Shown piece by piece: positions 43,781 through 51,241 of a stretch of DNA of 64,000 nucleotides (position 1 is its first letter; each line of letters begins with the position of its first letter). Source of the stretch: JAMQKA01 sp031569985. Its GTDB lineage: Bacteria; Bacteroidota; Rhodothermia; Balneolales; Balneolaceae. Where the stretch lies: contig NZ_JAMQKA010000019.1 of the NCBI RefSeq assembly GCF_031569985.1, positions 36,879 through 100,878 of the forward strand. The letters run 5' to 3'. The notes under the pieces are model-generated. The model did no database searches. It was not told the DNA's origin and saw only the letters and a program-made list of their open reading frames with translations. The translations under genes were made by a program, and so were the position numbers.

Positions 43781-43894
43781 TGAGACGGTCGTCTCATATA
43801 CACTGAGATAGTAGTCTCAGGGATACGAGACTATGGTCTCGGTAAGTATGAGACTTTGGTCTCACTATGTATGAGATAGTAGTCTTGGTAAGGG
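43781..43894. repeat. Array of five phased 16-base palindromes
   Basis: Five units lie at 43781-43796 (TGAGACGGTCGTCTCA), 43804-43819 (TGAGATAGTAGTCTCA), 43826-43841 (CGAGACTATGGTCTCG), 43849-43864 (TGAGACTTTGGTCTCA) and 43872-43887 (TGAGATAGTAGTCTTG). Unit starts are 23, 22, 23 and 23 bases apart, with 6-7-base spacers (consensus near GTAAGTA). Arms GAGAC/GTCTC are mostly conserved while the central four bases vary. The array lies between two convergent genes and between TIR copies II and III. The last unit is degenerate. Confidence 0.8.
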
Positions 43895-43960
43895 CGTTAA
43901 TCTTATAAAGAGGAGATTTTCACCAGGGCTTATTCAACCCCCCTCGTGAGGAGGTCCGGC

Positions 43961-44117
43961 TTAACCTGGGTTCAACATAAGAATTACTAAATTGTTGGCT
44001 AAACGATGCGGTCGATGTGGCGACTCCTCATCCGTTTTTTGTTTTCGCATAGGAGATTGCCGCTGGATTTCGCTGAATTCCTTACAATGACAGATTTTAT
44101 ATCGAACTGACGTTAAA
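43961..44117. repeat. TIR element, copy III (adjacent to the CNNM gene stop)
   Basis: The left terminal repeat TTAACCTGGGTTCAACATAA starts at 43961, and the right one in reverse complement from 44117 reads GTTTAACGTCAGTTCGATAT. The interior has GGCGACTCCT against AGGAGATTGCC and ends CAATGACAG (44085-44093), so its cargo is a shortened form of the one in copy II. The element ends 11 bases before the CNNM stop codon. Bases 43895-43960 between the array and this copy hold nothing recognised. Confidence 0.6.
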
Positions 44118-44128
44118 CTAGCTTCCGT

Positions 44129-45193
44129 TTAAGAATCAGCTTCATTTTCTTCTGAAACGATTCCAAGTCTTTCTGCTCGTTCTCTCCACTTCTTGCGTGC
44201 CAGCTTCTGCATATCCTCGTAGGCATCCACCTCGTCAATAATTTCCATACCCAGCAGTGTTTCCACTAGGTCTTCCATCGTCACGACGCCGGAAAATCCA
44301 CCGTATTCATCTACTACCAGGGCGATATGATCCTGCTGCTCCAACAGACGTTCGAAAAGCATCTTCAGGTTGGCGTTTTCCGGCACTACCAAAATTTCAC
44401 GTTTCAGCTCCTTGAGCTTTTTCTTCTTTTCATCTCTAGCCAGCTGTATAAGCAGATCGTTTTTCAGGACATAGCCGGTGATATTATCCTCATTGTCTTC
44501 ATACAGCGGCAGCCGGGAAAACCGAAGATCCTCCACCCGGTCAGGTATCTCTTCAATGGTACGCTCCTGGTTGTAATAGGTCACCACAATGCGTGGAGTC
44601 ATTATGTCCTTGACACGCAGCGAACTGAAGCGAATCAGGTTCTTGAAGATCATCGACTCCTCTTCCTCGAAAATGCCCTCTTCCACACCCCGTTCGGCAA
44701 GTGCACTGAACTCTTCACGACTAAATGAAGGCGGACGATTGCCACTGGAAAGAAGCCTGGTAATGCCATTTGAGAGGGCCACAAACGGATACATCAGAAA
44801 CATGAGGACGCGGAGCAGGCGTGCGGCCATCGGAGAAAGATTCTTCCAGTAGGTTGCCCCGAGTGTTTTGGGGATTATTTCAGAAAACACAAGGATCAGC
44901 AGGGTCAGGATGGCCGAAATTATACTCACATACTCGTTGCCAAAAACGACCTGGGCCTGGGCACCTACCCCGGCGGCTCCCACCGTGTGAGCAATAGTAT
45001 TGAGACTTAGTATCGCTGATAACGGGCGATCGATATCCTCCTTGTATGCTGTAAAGAGTTCACCGGTTCGCGTACCCTTACGTTTCATCACAGCAATATA
45101 GGACTCGCTGACGGACAGGAGTACGGCCTCCAGGATAGAGCACACAAACGAGACTCCCAGAGCCAATAGTAAATAAAAAACTAATAGCGTCAT
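44129..45193 (-). CDS. CNNM/HlyC-CorC family protein (DUF21 plus CBS pair)
   Basis: This 354-residue protein has a CNNM transmembrane domain (DUF21) of about four helices in residues 1-150 (FVCSILEAVLLSVSESYIAV, NTIAHTVGAAGVGAQAQVVF, FSEIIPKTLGATYWKNL). A CBS pair follows at about 200-320 (VKDIMTPRIVVTYYNQERTI, ALVVDEYGGFSGVVTMEDLV). The C-terminal CorC_HlyC domain found in many homologs is absent; the protein stops about 30 residues after the second CBS. Relatives are linked to Mg2+ or Co2+ export and Mg2+ homeostasis with nucleotide sensing by the CBS module. It is preceded by the VOC gene in the same direction, with a 68-base gap. Confidence 0.88.
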   Translation of the reverse strand: MTLLVFYLLLALGVSFVCSILEAVLLSVSESYIAVMKRKGTRTGELFTAYKEDIDRPLSAILSLNTIAHTVGAAGVGAQAQVVFGNEYVSIISAILTLLILVFSEIIPKTLGATYWKNLSPMAARLLRVLMFLMYPFVALSNGITRLLSSGNRPPSFSREEFSALAERGVEEGIFEEEESMIFKNLIRFSSLRVKDIMTPRIVVTYYNQERTIEEIPDRVEDLRFSRLPLYEDNEDNITGYVLKNDLLIQLARDEKKKKLKELKREILVVPENANLKMLFERLLEQQDHIALVVDEYGGFSGVVTMEDLVETLLGMEIIDEVDAYEDMQKLARKKWRERAERLGIVSEENEADS

Positions 45194-45261
45194 AGGCCAG
45201 TATTAAGGCAGTAGAAAATTAAAGAAAAGCGTATATAGAAAACTCAATGTGTTTTTAATGA

Positions 45262-45693
45262 CTAGTTTTCTCGGAAAATCTGATCCCTGTTTTTGAATGT
45301 TTTGAATTCCATGGTATTGCCACTGGGGTCTTGGAAAAACATTTTCCCTTCCTCCTCTGGTTTACCTTTATCCCGCACGTAGGGCTCAAATACAAACTCT
45401 ACATCAGACTTCTCAATACGATCGGCCAGCGCTTCCCATTCATCCCAGTCCAATATAATTCCAAAGTGGTGAACGGGCACCGGGTTTCCATCTATTTCAT
45501 TCGTGCCATGCTTTCCCGCAAATTCGGGAATAAGGTGACCAACAAGCTGGTGTCCCCAAAAATTGATATTAATTGTGCGTTCAGAACTGCGTACTATTTT
45601 ACATCCCAAAATATCCCTGTAAAAAGCACGAGTCTCCTCAATATCTTTTATTGGGAATGCATAATGAAACAGTTCAGCAGATTCTTCGGCCAT
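45262..45693 (-). CDS. VOC-family (glyoxalase/dioxygenase fold) protein
   Basis: This 143-residue single-fold protein begins HYAFPIKDIEETRAFYRDIL and ends FFQDPSGNTMEFKTF, the two halves of a glyoxalase/bleomycin-resistance/dioxygenase module. Candidate metal ligands are the histidine near the start (ELFHYAFP), H in PVPVHHFGI and the glutamate in TMEFK. The segment FWGHQLVGHLIPE is seen in uncharacterised cytosolic VOC proteins. The reaction cannot be inferred from sequence. It sits upstream of the CNNM gene on the same strand and divergent from sodC. Confidence 0.85.
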   Translation of the reverse strand: MAEESAELFHYAFPIKDIEETRAFYRDILGCKIVRSSERTININFWGHQLVGHLIPEFAGKHGTNEIDGNPVPVHHFGIILDWDEWEALADRIEKSDVEFVFEPYVRDKGKPEEEGKMFFQDPSGNTMEFKTFKNRDQIFREN

Positions 45694-45942
45694 GGGTTTA
45701 ATCTAAATTAAAGTTTATTTAAAGTTTGGCTTAAAATAGGTAATTCGTTCGAAGTGAAAAATTCTAAGAATAAAAATACCAAGAGTTATCCATAACATTT
45801 TAACAAAACCTGTCTTAGGCTATTCCTTTTAAAATACGTAAAAAATTTGCAGCTCTTTACAACATGGAATTTATTGAATGCCAACGGTTTCCTACTTGTT
45901 AATAAATCCATCAACTTCTAATCAAATATTTTTTACAAGGCC

Positions 45943-46512
45943 ATGCAAAAATCATCGAAACTATTTTTAACGATTTTAATCGCAAGTTTCATTGTTGCTG
46001 GTTGCACGCAACAACAGCAACAGCAAGCGGAAGAAGAACCCACTCCTTCCACTAATTTTACTAATGCAGTTGCGGTTGTGCATCCCACCGAGGGCAACAG
46101 TGTAAGTGGCACCGTGCATCTTGAACAAACGGCCGAGGGCGTACAGGTCACAGCTGAACTTACTGGACTGAGTGAAGGTCGCCATGGATTTCATATCCAC
46201 CAATATGGCGACTGCACTGCCTCTGACGGCACATCCGCAGGCGGACATTATAACCCTGCCGGTAATGATCACGGTGCTCCCACCCAAGATAACCGCCATG
46301 TTGGAGATATGGGTAACATCGTGGCTGACAGCGAAGGCAATGCCACTATTAACTATACCGATCCAGTGATTGAGCTAAACGGTCCCAGCAGTATAATCGG
46401 TCGTGGTATTGTCGTTCACGGTGGAGAAGACGACCTTGAATCTCAACCCTCTGGCGCTGCAGGTCCGCGCGTGGGATGTGGCGTAATCGGTGTTGCCAAC
46501 ACTTCACAATAA
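45943..46512 (+). CDS. sodC: Cu/Zn superoxide dismutase lipoprotein
   Basis: This 189-residue enzyme destroys superoxide in the envelope. It is a lipoprotein (IVAGC, Cys21) with a run of six glutamines and acidic residues as tether. All metal ligands are in place: HGFHIHQYGDC gives the first Cu histidines, GGHYNPAG the bridging histidine, NDHGAP and NRHVGDMGN the Zn histidines and aspartate, and IVVHGGEDDL the last Cu histidine. Two cysteines (GDC and GCGVIG) should form the fold disulfide. An intrinsic terminator follows 17 bases after the stop. Confidence 0.95.
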   Translation: MQKSSKLFLTILIASFIVAGCTQQQQQQAEEEPTPSTNFTNAVAVVHPTEGNSVSGTVHLEQTAEGVQVTAELTGLSEGRHGFHIHQYGDCTASDGTSAGGHYNPAGNDHGAPTQDNRHVGDMGNIVADSEGNATINYTDPVIELNGPSSIIGRGIVVHGGEDDLESQPSGAAGPRVGCGVIGVANTSQ

Positions 46513-46529
46513 GCTTTCTTCAGTGTTTG

Positions 46530-46566
46530 GGGCGTACCATCTGATGGTACGCCCTTTACTTTTTTA
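46530..46566 (+). terminator. Intrinsic terminator of sodC
   Basis: GGGCGTACCATC (46530-46541) and GATGGTACGCCC (46543-46554) are perfect 12-base inverted arms, followed by a T-rich tract TTTACTTTTTT. The tract overlaps the last codons of the convergent TauE/SafE gene. On the minus strand no T-run follows, so it works mainly for sodC. Confidence 0.9.
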
Positions 46567-47623
46567 CACTTTTCTTCTCCTCCTCAAATTCCTGTTCATT
46601 ACGTCGGCGAATAACTGATCCCCTGCCCTTTTTATTACCATAGTTTGTCAGCCAGAAAAACAGTACAAGTCCTGAACCAAAAACCGCGAATGAGAATATG
46701 ATGAGCGGTCCCGTTGGACGAATAATCAGGATTGCGCTAACGAACTGTACCACCAATATGATATAGAGCAACACAGCGATATACAGCCTGTTTATCTTGC
46801 TAATAACATAAGCCCCAAAAGGTGCTCCCAGCACAACAACGGGGATACTGACCATCCAGAAGTTGATCGCTTCCACCTGCATATCTTGTAGAACAAAACC
46901 ATGCAACAATACCCCCACTACGGCATTCATCGCCATAAGTATGACAGAAGTCGGCGTCGCTATTTTTTCTGACAGGCGGTATTTGAGCGTGACAAAGGCA
47001 AATGAACAGATGTCAATTCCGTTACCGAGGATTGCACTCAGTATGCCCCCCACGAAACCTATTGCGACAAGCTCCATCTTTTGAGATGAGCTTAACACAG
47101 GCAGGGATTCCACAGAATCGCGCTGACGAATGTGATTGATGAAGAATAGGGCGATTCCATAACTCAGCCAAAAAGAGACGAACATCATTTTGGCATAGGA
47201 TGGTACGACATATGGAGCAATGAAATAAGTCCCGAATATGATACCAATTGTTCCACCCGACGCCACGACCCAGAGATACGTTTTCTCAATGGGAATCTTT
47301 TTTGCCACAATCCAAAGAGCGGCCGCCGTCATCCCGATGCTCTGAATAGCCAGACTAAAATTGCGAGCAACGGAAGGATCGATCTCGAACATCAGGGTCA
47401 TCACCGGGTAGGCTATAGCTCCTCCTCCCTCCGAGCTGGCGCCGGCAATAAATGACCCAAACACCATCGTAATGGTCATATACCATTCGGTGAGAAAAAG
47501 ATGCCACCAGCTCTCGGCCGTCATCCACCCCAGCCACACCAGGTATACCAGCACCACCGGGACAATATAAATAAGAATGCGTCTCTTGCTGTCACCAGCA
47601 AACCAGGAAGTGATCTTCTGCAA
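46556..47623 (-). CDS. TauE/SafE-family membrane exporter
   Basis: This 355-residue membrane protein has about eight to nine helices. It opens with a short cytosolic segment and a helix (ILIYIVPVVLVYLVWLGW), then the TauE/SafE core: MVFGSFIAGASSEGGGAIAY in the first repeat and VGGILSAILGNGIDICSFAF in the second, the two related glycine-rich halves of the family. The GSxAxxSxxGGG segment lines the pathway. Relatives export sulfite, sulfoacetate or other organosulfur anions. No sulfur-metabolism gene is nearby, so the substrate is open. The C-terminus is highly charged (EEEKKSVKK). Confidence 0.87.
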   Translation of the reverse strand: MQKITSWFAGDSKRRILIYIVPVVLVYLVWLGWMTAESWWHLFLTEWYMTITMVFGSFIAGASSEGGGAIAYPVMTLMFEIDPSVARNFSLAIQSIGMTAAALWIVAKKIPIEKTYLWVVASGGTIGIIFGTYFIAPYVVPSYAKMMFVSFWLSYGIALFFINHIRQRDSVESLPVLSSSQKMELVAIGFVGGILSAILGNGIDICSFAFVTLKYRLSEKIATPTSVILMAMNAVVGVLLHGFVLQDMQVEAINFWMVSIPVVVLGAPFGAYVISKINRLYIAVLLYIILVVQFVSAILIIRPTGPLIIFSFAVFGSGLVLFFWLTNYGNKKGRGSVIRRRNEQEFEEEKKSVKK

Positions 47624-47674
47624 AACGTCTGACTTGTATTACCCAAGGTCTCGGAGTCTGCAAGCTATTTATCG

Positions 47675-49147
47675 CTACTCTTCCGGCCTCCAGTCACTCA
47701 TTTTATCACTGATCACCTCTTTCAGGCGACTTACCGGCACGCGATCCTGCGTCATGTCATCGCGATAGCGGATCGTGACCGTATCTTCGCCCTCGGACTC
47801 TACACCGTCGAAATCAACGGTGACACAGAACGGCGTTCCCGCCTCATCCTGTCGCCGATAGCGTTTCCCGATTGAACCCGACTCATCGTAAAGCACAGCA
47901 AAATCTTCTCGGAGATCAGCTTCGATCTTTTTGGCCAGATCGATCAGCTTATCCTTCTTGATTAGAGGGAAAATTCCCACTTTTCGGGGTGCGAGCTTTG
48001 GATGCATTTTGAGGACGGTTCGCGTGTCCCCGTCTACTTCCTCCTCGCGGTAGGCGTCGCAGAGTACCATCATGACCGTACGATCAAGTCCAACGGAGGT
48101 CTCGATTACATACGGAATATAGCGTTTCTGTTTGGCCTGGTCATAATACTCCAGTTTTTTCCCGGAATACTCCTGGTGCTGGGAGAGATCAAAATCGGTA
48201 CGGTTATGGACGCCTTCCACCTCCTGCCACCCGATCGGGTATTCATACTGAATATCAGCCGCCGCTTCCGCGTAATGGGCCAGTTTGTCTTCTGGGTGCG
48301 GCTCGGCCCGTAATTTGGATGGGCGAATACCCAGGCTCTTGTGCCACTCCATTCGTTTCTCAAGCCACTTCTCATATTCTTCCTCATCGGTGCCGGGCTC
48401 TACAAAATACTGCATCTCCATCTGCTCAAACTCGCGCATGCGGAACACAAACTGCCGCGCTACCACTTCATTTCGAAATGCCTTCCCGGTTTGTGCAATA
48501 CCGAACGGTACCTGCTGGCGGGCGGTATCCATCACGTTCTTGAAGTTCACAAAAATACCCTGGGCGGTTTCGGGTCGCAGGTATACGCCATCGTCGCCAT
48601 CCCCGGAAGAGACCGCGCCAAACTGCGTTTTGAACATCAGGTTGAACTGGCGCACATCGGTCCAGTCAAACGCCCCGGATTCGGGCGCACGAATTTCGTT
48701 GTCGATAATGATTTTGTGGAGATCCTCACACAGTCCATTGCGACTCCCCGCTGTATCCAGCAGCTCCTGGAGTTCATCAGCTTGGTCGGCTTTCCCATTG
48801 CTGCGCAACTTGGCAATATGGCCTTCAATCAGCATATCAGCCCGGTAGCGCTTCTTCGACTGCTTGTCATCGATCATCGGATCGTTGAAGCCGGAAACGT
48901 GCCCACTGGCTTCCCACACTTTGGGATGCATAAAAATCGCCGCATCCACTCCCACGATGTTATCGTGCTTCTGGGTCATCTCTTTCCACCAGACATCGCG
49001 GATATTGCGTTTCAGTTCCACACCGAGCGGCCCGTAATCGTAGACGGCCCCGAGTCCGCCATAAATTTCAGAAGATTGAAAAATCAGGCCACGGGCTTTG
49101 GCCAACGAAACAATTTTATCCAGACTATCAAGTTCGGTAACTGACAT
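47675..49147 (-). CDS. glyS: Glycyl-tRNA synthetase (single-chain, class IIa)
   Basis: This 490-residue homodimeric glycyl-tRNA synthetase is of the type found in Gram-positives, Bacteroidota and eukaryotes, not the alpha2beta2 form. It begins LDKIVSLAKARGLIFQSSEI and YGGLGAVYDYGPLGVELKRN. Class II motifs are seen in VARQFVFRMREFEQMEMQYF (motif 2) and ETSVGLDRTVMMVLCDAY (motif 3). The anticodon-binding domain ends the protein (GIFPLIKKDKLIDLAKKI, IGKRYRRQDEAGTPFCVTVD). A TTG 12 bases earlier is in frame, but the ATG at 49147 is the natural start. A -7 promoter box lies 43 bases upstream. Confidence 0.95.
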   Translation of the reverse strand: MSVTELDSLDKIVSLAKARGLIFQSSEIYGGLGAVYDYGPLGVELKRNIRDVWWKEMTQKHDNIVGVDAAIFMHPKVWEASGHVSGFNDPMIDDKQSKKRYRADMLIEGHIAKLRSNGKADQADELQELLDTAGSRNGLCEDLHKIIIDNEIRAPESGAFDWTDVRQFNLMFKTQFGAVSSGDGDDGVYLRPETAQGIFVNFKNVMDTARQQVPFGIAQTGKAFRNEVVARQFVFRMREFEQMEMQYFVEPGTDEEEYEKWLEKRMEWHKSLGIRPSKLRAEPHPEDKLAHYAEAAADIQYEYPIGWQEVEGVHNRTDFDLSQHQEYSGKKLEYYDQAKQKRYIPYVIETSVGLDRTVMMVLCDAYREEEVDGDTRTVLKMHPKLAPRKVGIFPLIKKDKLIDLAKKIEADLREDFAVLYDESGSIGKRYRRQDEAGTPFCVTVDFDGVESEGEDTVTIRYRDDMTQDRVPVSRLKEVISDKMSDWRPEE

Positions 49148-49189
49148 TAACGTATACAAAAATTAATTGGGATTGAGATTCATCGATGC

Positions 49190-49197
49190 CAAAGATA
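49190..49197 (-). promoter_or_regulatory. Bacteroidota-type -7 box upstream of glyS
   Basis: On the minus strand TATCTTTGGCA (box TATCTTTG, 49197-49190) is 43 bases before the glyS ATG. It is identical over 11 bases with the boxes at 39145 and 26717. The -33 element is weak (T-rich, no TTG). Confidence 0.6.
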
Positions 49198-49246
49198 AAA
49201 AAAGTACGTTTAATTAATGAATTCTAGTTTTTTAATTCCGATATTC

Positions 49247-49297
49247 CCTGCCGCCTGCTTTCCGGCACGGTATAGACCCCTACAGCCGGCAGGCAGG
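49247..49297. repeat. CCTGCCGG-type hairpin between glyS and asd
   Basis: CCTGCCGCCTGCTTTCCGGC from 49247 and GCCGGCAGGCAGG at 49285-49297 form an imperfect GC-rich stem. It lies in the divergent gap, 40 bases before asd. Its role is not clear; it may be a dispersed palindrome. Confidence 0.5.
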
Positions 49298-49337
49298 TGT
49301 TAATAACTTTTTAACCAAACAGAAATCAAAAAAAACA

Positions 49338-50399
49338 ATGCACAGTTTCAATGTAGGAATTCTTGGCGCAACCGGCGCTGTCGGACAAAAGTTCATCCGT
49401 TTACTTCAAAATCATCCCTGGTTCACCATCAAAGCCCTGGGTGCTTCTAAACGTTCGGCCGAAAAGACCTATAAACAGGCCGCTCACTGGATTGAGGATA
49501 TAGAACTGCCCGAGAAGGTTGCCAAACTGACGGTTACTACATGTGAACCTGGGCATTTTGAGGACGTTGATTTCGTCTTTTCCGGGCTAGATTCTTCCGT
49601 AGCGCTCGACATTGAACAGGCGTTTGCCAAGGCAGGCATCCCGGTAATTTCAAACGCAAAGAACCACCGGATGTTTGACTCCGTTCCGCTGCTGGTTCCG
49701 GAAGTAAACCCAGATCATATTGAGATGATCAAATCGCAGGATTTCACCGAAGACGGAAGCGGCTGGATTGTCACAAACCCGAACTGCGTGTGCGTGCCGC
49801 TCTCCATGTCACTACGACCTATTTATGATGCATTCGGCATTGAATCGGTTGTAGTAACCTCCATGCAGGCTGTTTCCGGTGCGGGCTATCCCGGCGTCCC
49901 CAGCCTCGACATCCTGGGCAATGCGGTTCCCTATATCGGTGGAGAAGAAGACAAAATTCACACCGAGCCCCTGAAGCTCCTGGGAGCACTTAACAGCGAC
50001 GGCACGGTTACGAACGCCAGCTTTGGCGTGCAGTCCACCGCTGTTCGTATCCCAACGGTTGAGGGACACCTGCTTTCAGTTGCCGTAAAGCTGGAAGAAA
50101 AGCCGGGCGATATTTCTGACGTTCAGGAAGCGATCGAAAGCTGGAAGAGCCCGATTGCTGACCTGGATCTGCCTTTTGCTCCCAAGCAACCGGTCAAGAT
50201 CTATGAAGAAGAACGCCATCCACAACCACGCCTGCACTCCACACGTGAAAATGGGATGCAGCTGGGGATGGGTCGCCTGCGAGAAGGTTCCGTGTTTGAT
50301 ATCTCGTACATCGCGCTGGCGCACAACACGATCCGTGGTGCCGCCGGTGGTGCAATATTGAATGCTGAACTACTGGCTGAGAAAGGTTACTTAAATTAA
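49338..50399 (+). CDS. asd: Aspartate-semialdehyde dehydrogenase, archaeal/fungal type
   Basis: This 353-residue NADPH enzyme makes aspartate semialdehyde from aspartyl phosphate. It has VGILGATGAVGQKFIRLL at the N-terminus, FSGLDSSVALDIEQAFA, and the active-site C150 in TNPNCVCVPLSMSL. The catalytic histidine is in STAVRIPTVEGHLLSV. The NPNC(v/s) context and the overall layout fit the archaeal/fungal branch rather than the E. coli type. It should work with the aspartokinase at 39184; the two genes are not adjacent. Confidence 0.9.
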   Translation: MHSFNVGILGATGAVGQKFIRLLQNHPWFTIKALGASKRSAEKTYKQAAHWIEDIELPEKVAKLTVTTCEPGHFEDVDFVFSGLDSSVALDIEQAFAKAGIPVISNAKNHRMFDSVPLLVPEVNPDHIEMIKSQDFTEDGSGWIVTNPNCVCVPLSMSLRPIYDAFGIESVVVTSMQAVSGAGYPGVPSLDILGNAVPYIGGEEDKIHTEPLKLLGALNSDGTVTNASFGVQSTAVRIPTVEGHLLSVAVKLEEKPGDISDVQEAIESWKSPIADLDLPFAPKQPVKIYEEERHPQPRLHSTRENGMQLGMGRLREGSVFDISYIALAHNTIRGAAGGAILNAELLAEKGYLN

Positions 50400-50407
50400 A
50401 TTTCATG

Positions 50408-50494
50408 GAACGCGGATGGCGTTGATTGGGCGGATGACCAAAAGGATTAACTATTCATCCGTCCCAATCTGCTTGACCTGTGTCATCCGCGTTC
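50408..50494. repeat. Palindromic repeat (AACGCGGAT/ATCCGCGTT family) after asd
   Basis: GAACGCGGATG (50408-50418) and CATCCGCGTTC (50484-50494) pair perfectly; inside, GATTGGGCGGATGA and TTCATCCGTCCCAATC form a second stem. It fills the gap between asd and a convergent gene, and could stop transcription from both sides, though no long T-run follows. Confidence 0.75.
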
Positions 50495-50501
50495 TATTTT
50501 A

Positions 50502-50897
50502 TCAATGTTCATCATCAAGATCTTTGAGCTTCATCTCTGACATGGTGAGGCGAATTTTGGAGACCAGGTTCTCAGCGTCTTTCCTGTCCTTCCGCTTGAT
50601 CTTCAACTTGCACTCTCCACCCTCCGTGCCCGGGATTTCATCGAAAACACGCAATGAACGAGCTTCAAGTATAATTTTCGAACTAAACCATCCTTTTTTC
50701 AACTCTACCGACTGAAGCTCTCGCAGTGGTATTGTGATCTCCTCTACGTCCGACTTAAACACTTCGAAAAAAGCATCTTTCAACTGGAACTCTAGCACCA
50801 GCTGCTCTCCCACAAGTTTCAGCAATCCGCTGGCGGTCTGCAACCCATGATTCACATTTGATATCTCAAACTGTACCGCTTTCGCTTTAAATGGCAT
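50502..50897 (-). CDS. Conserved-looking small protein, unknown function
   Basis: This 131-residue soluble protein has a beta-rich first part (KAVQFEISNVNHGLQTASGL, LVLEFQLKDAFFEVFKSDVE), a central ITIPLRELQSVELKKGWFSS, and a final charged helix (DRKDAENLVSKIRLTMSEMK). A half-barrel of strands with 'elksVelkkGwfs' and a closing helix resembles bacterial PH-like or GRAM-like domains, but this is only a shape argument. No signal peptide or membrane segment is present. The start is the ATG at 50897. Nothing around it explains its role. Confidence 0.65.
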   Translation of the reverse strand: MPFKAKAVQFEISNVNHGLQTASGLLKLVGEQLVLEFQLKDAFFEVFKSDVEEITIPLRELQSVELKKGWFSSKIILEARSLRVFDEIPGTEGGECKLKIKRKDRKDAENLVSKIRLTMSEMKLKDLDDEH

Positions 50898-51073
50898 TAG
50901 ACAAATCTTTTAATTTCAAACTCAACTCTCAGTCCTCGCACAATTGCGAACAACTGGCACCGATTAAGCTAACAAAAATTGGTAAATATTCTATAGATAA
51001 CCCCAAAAAAATGTGGTTTACAGGCCATAATCCCACTTTGAAAAAAAATTAAAAAAGTTTGTAAGGAATTCGA
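50898..51073. other. AT-rich gap upstream of the attenuator leader
   Basis: No gene or clear repeat is seen. A promoter for the lamin-tail gene should lie here or just downstream; candidate AT-rich boxes are too many to choose from. The opposite-strand gene at 50502-50897 must also start from this region. Confidence 0.4.
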
Positions 51074-51075
51074 TT

Positions 51076-51185
51076 TTCACCGGTCTATAAGGGTGAAGAT
51101 AACTCAACAAGCCGTTGAATGAGAGAGCACATTCAATGTCCTTCCGGGGTGAAGAGGTTGATAGCCTCTTCACCTTATTTTTTAT
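51076..51185 (+). promoter_or_regulatory. Structured leader with a terminator hairpin (possible attenuator)
   Basis: Four segments can pair in exclusive ways. TTCACC (51076-51081) pairs with GGTGAA (51092-51097). GGTGAAGAGG (51148-51157) pairs perfectly with CCTCTTCACC (51165-51174), and is followed by TTATTTTTTA, an intrinsic terminator. But 51092-51099 (GGTGAAGA) can also pair with 51167-51174 (TCTTCACC), and 51076-51081 with 51148-51153. A middle hairpin TTGAATG/CATTCAA (51115-51121, 51130-51136) separates them. The terminator ends 56 bases before the ATG of the lamin-tail gene. It matches no riboswitch class that I recognise. Confidence 0.6.
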
Positions 51186-51241
51186 CTATCTGTAATATTC
51201 ATCATATCAATTTCAGGAGATACAAAATCAGGAGAGTTCTC

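Noticed and set aside
43781..43894. CRISPR array
   Set aside because: Repeats are 16-base palindromes with 6-7-base spacers that are alike; real spacers are 25-45 bases and unique. No cas gene is nearby.
48285..49144. Plus-strand ORFs opposite glyS
   Set aside because: They are shadows of a conserved synthetase gene; their composition reflects the complementary codons.
51119..51241. N-terminal extension of the lamin-tail protein by 41 residues
   Set aside because: It overlaps the leader hairpin and terminator; the ATG at 51242 has AGGAG before it and begins a normal signal peptide.
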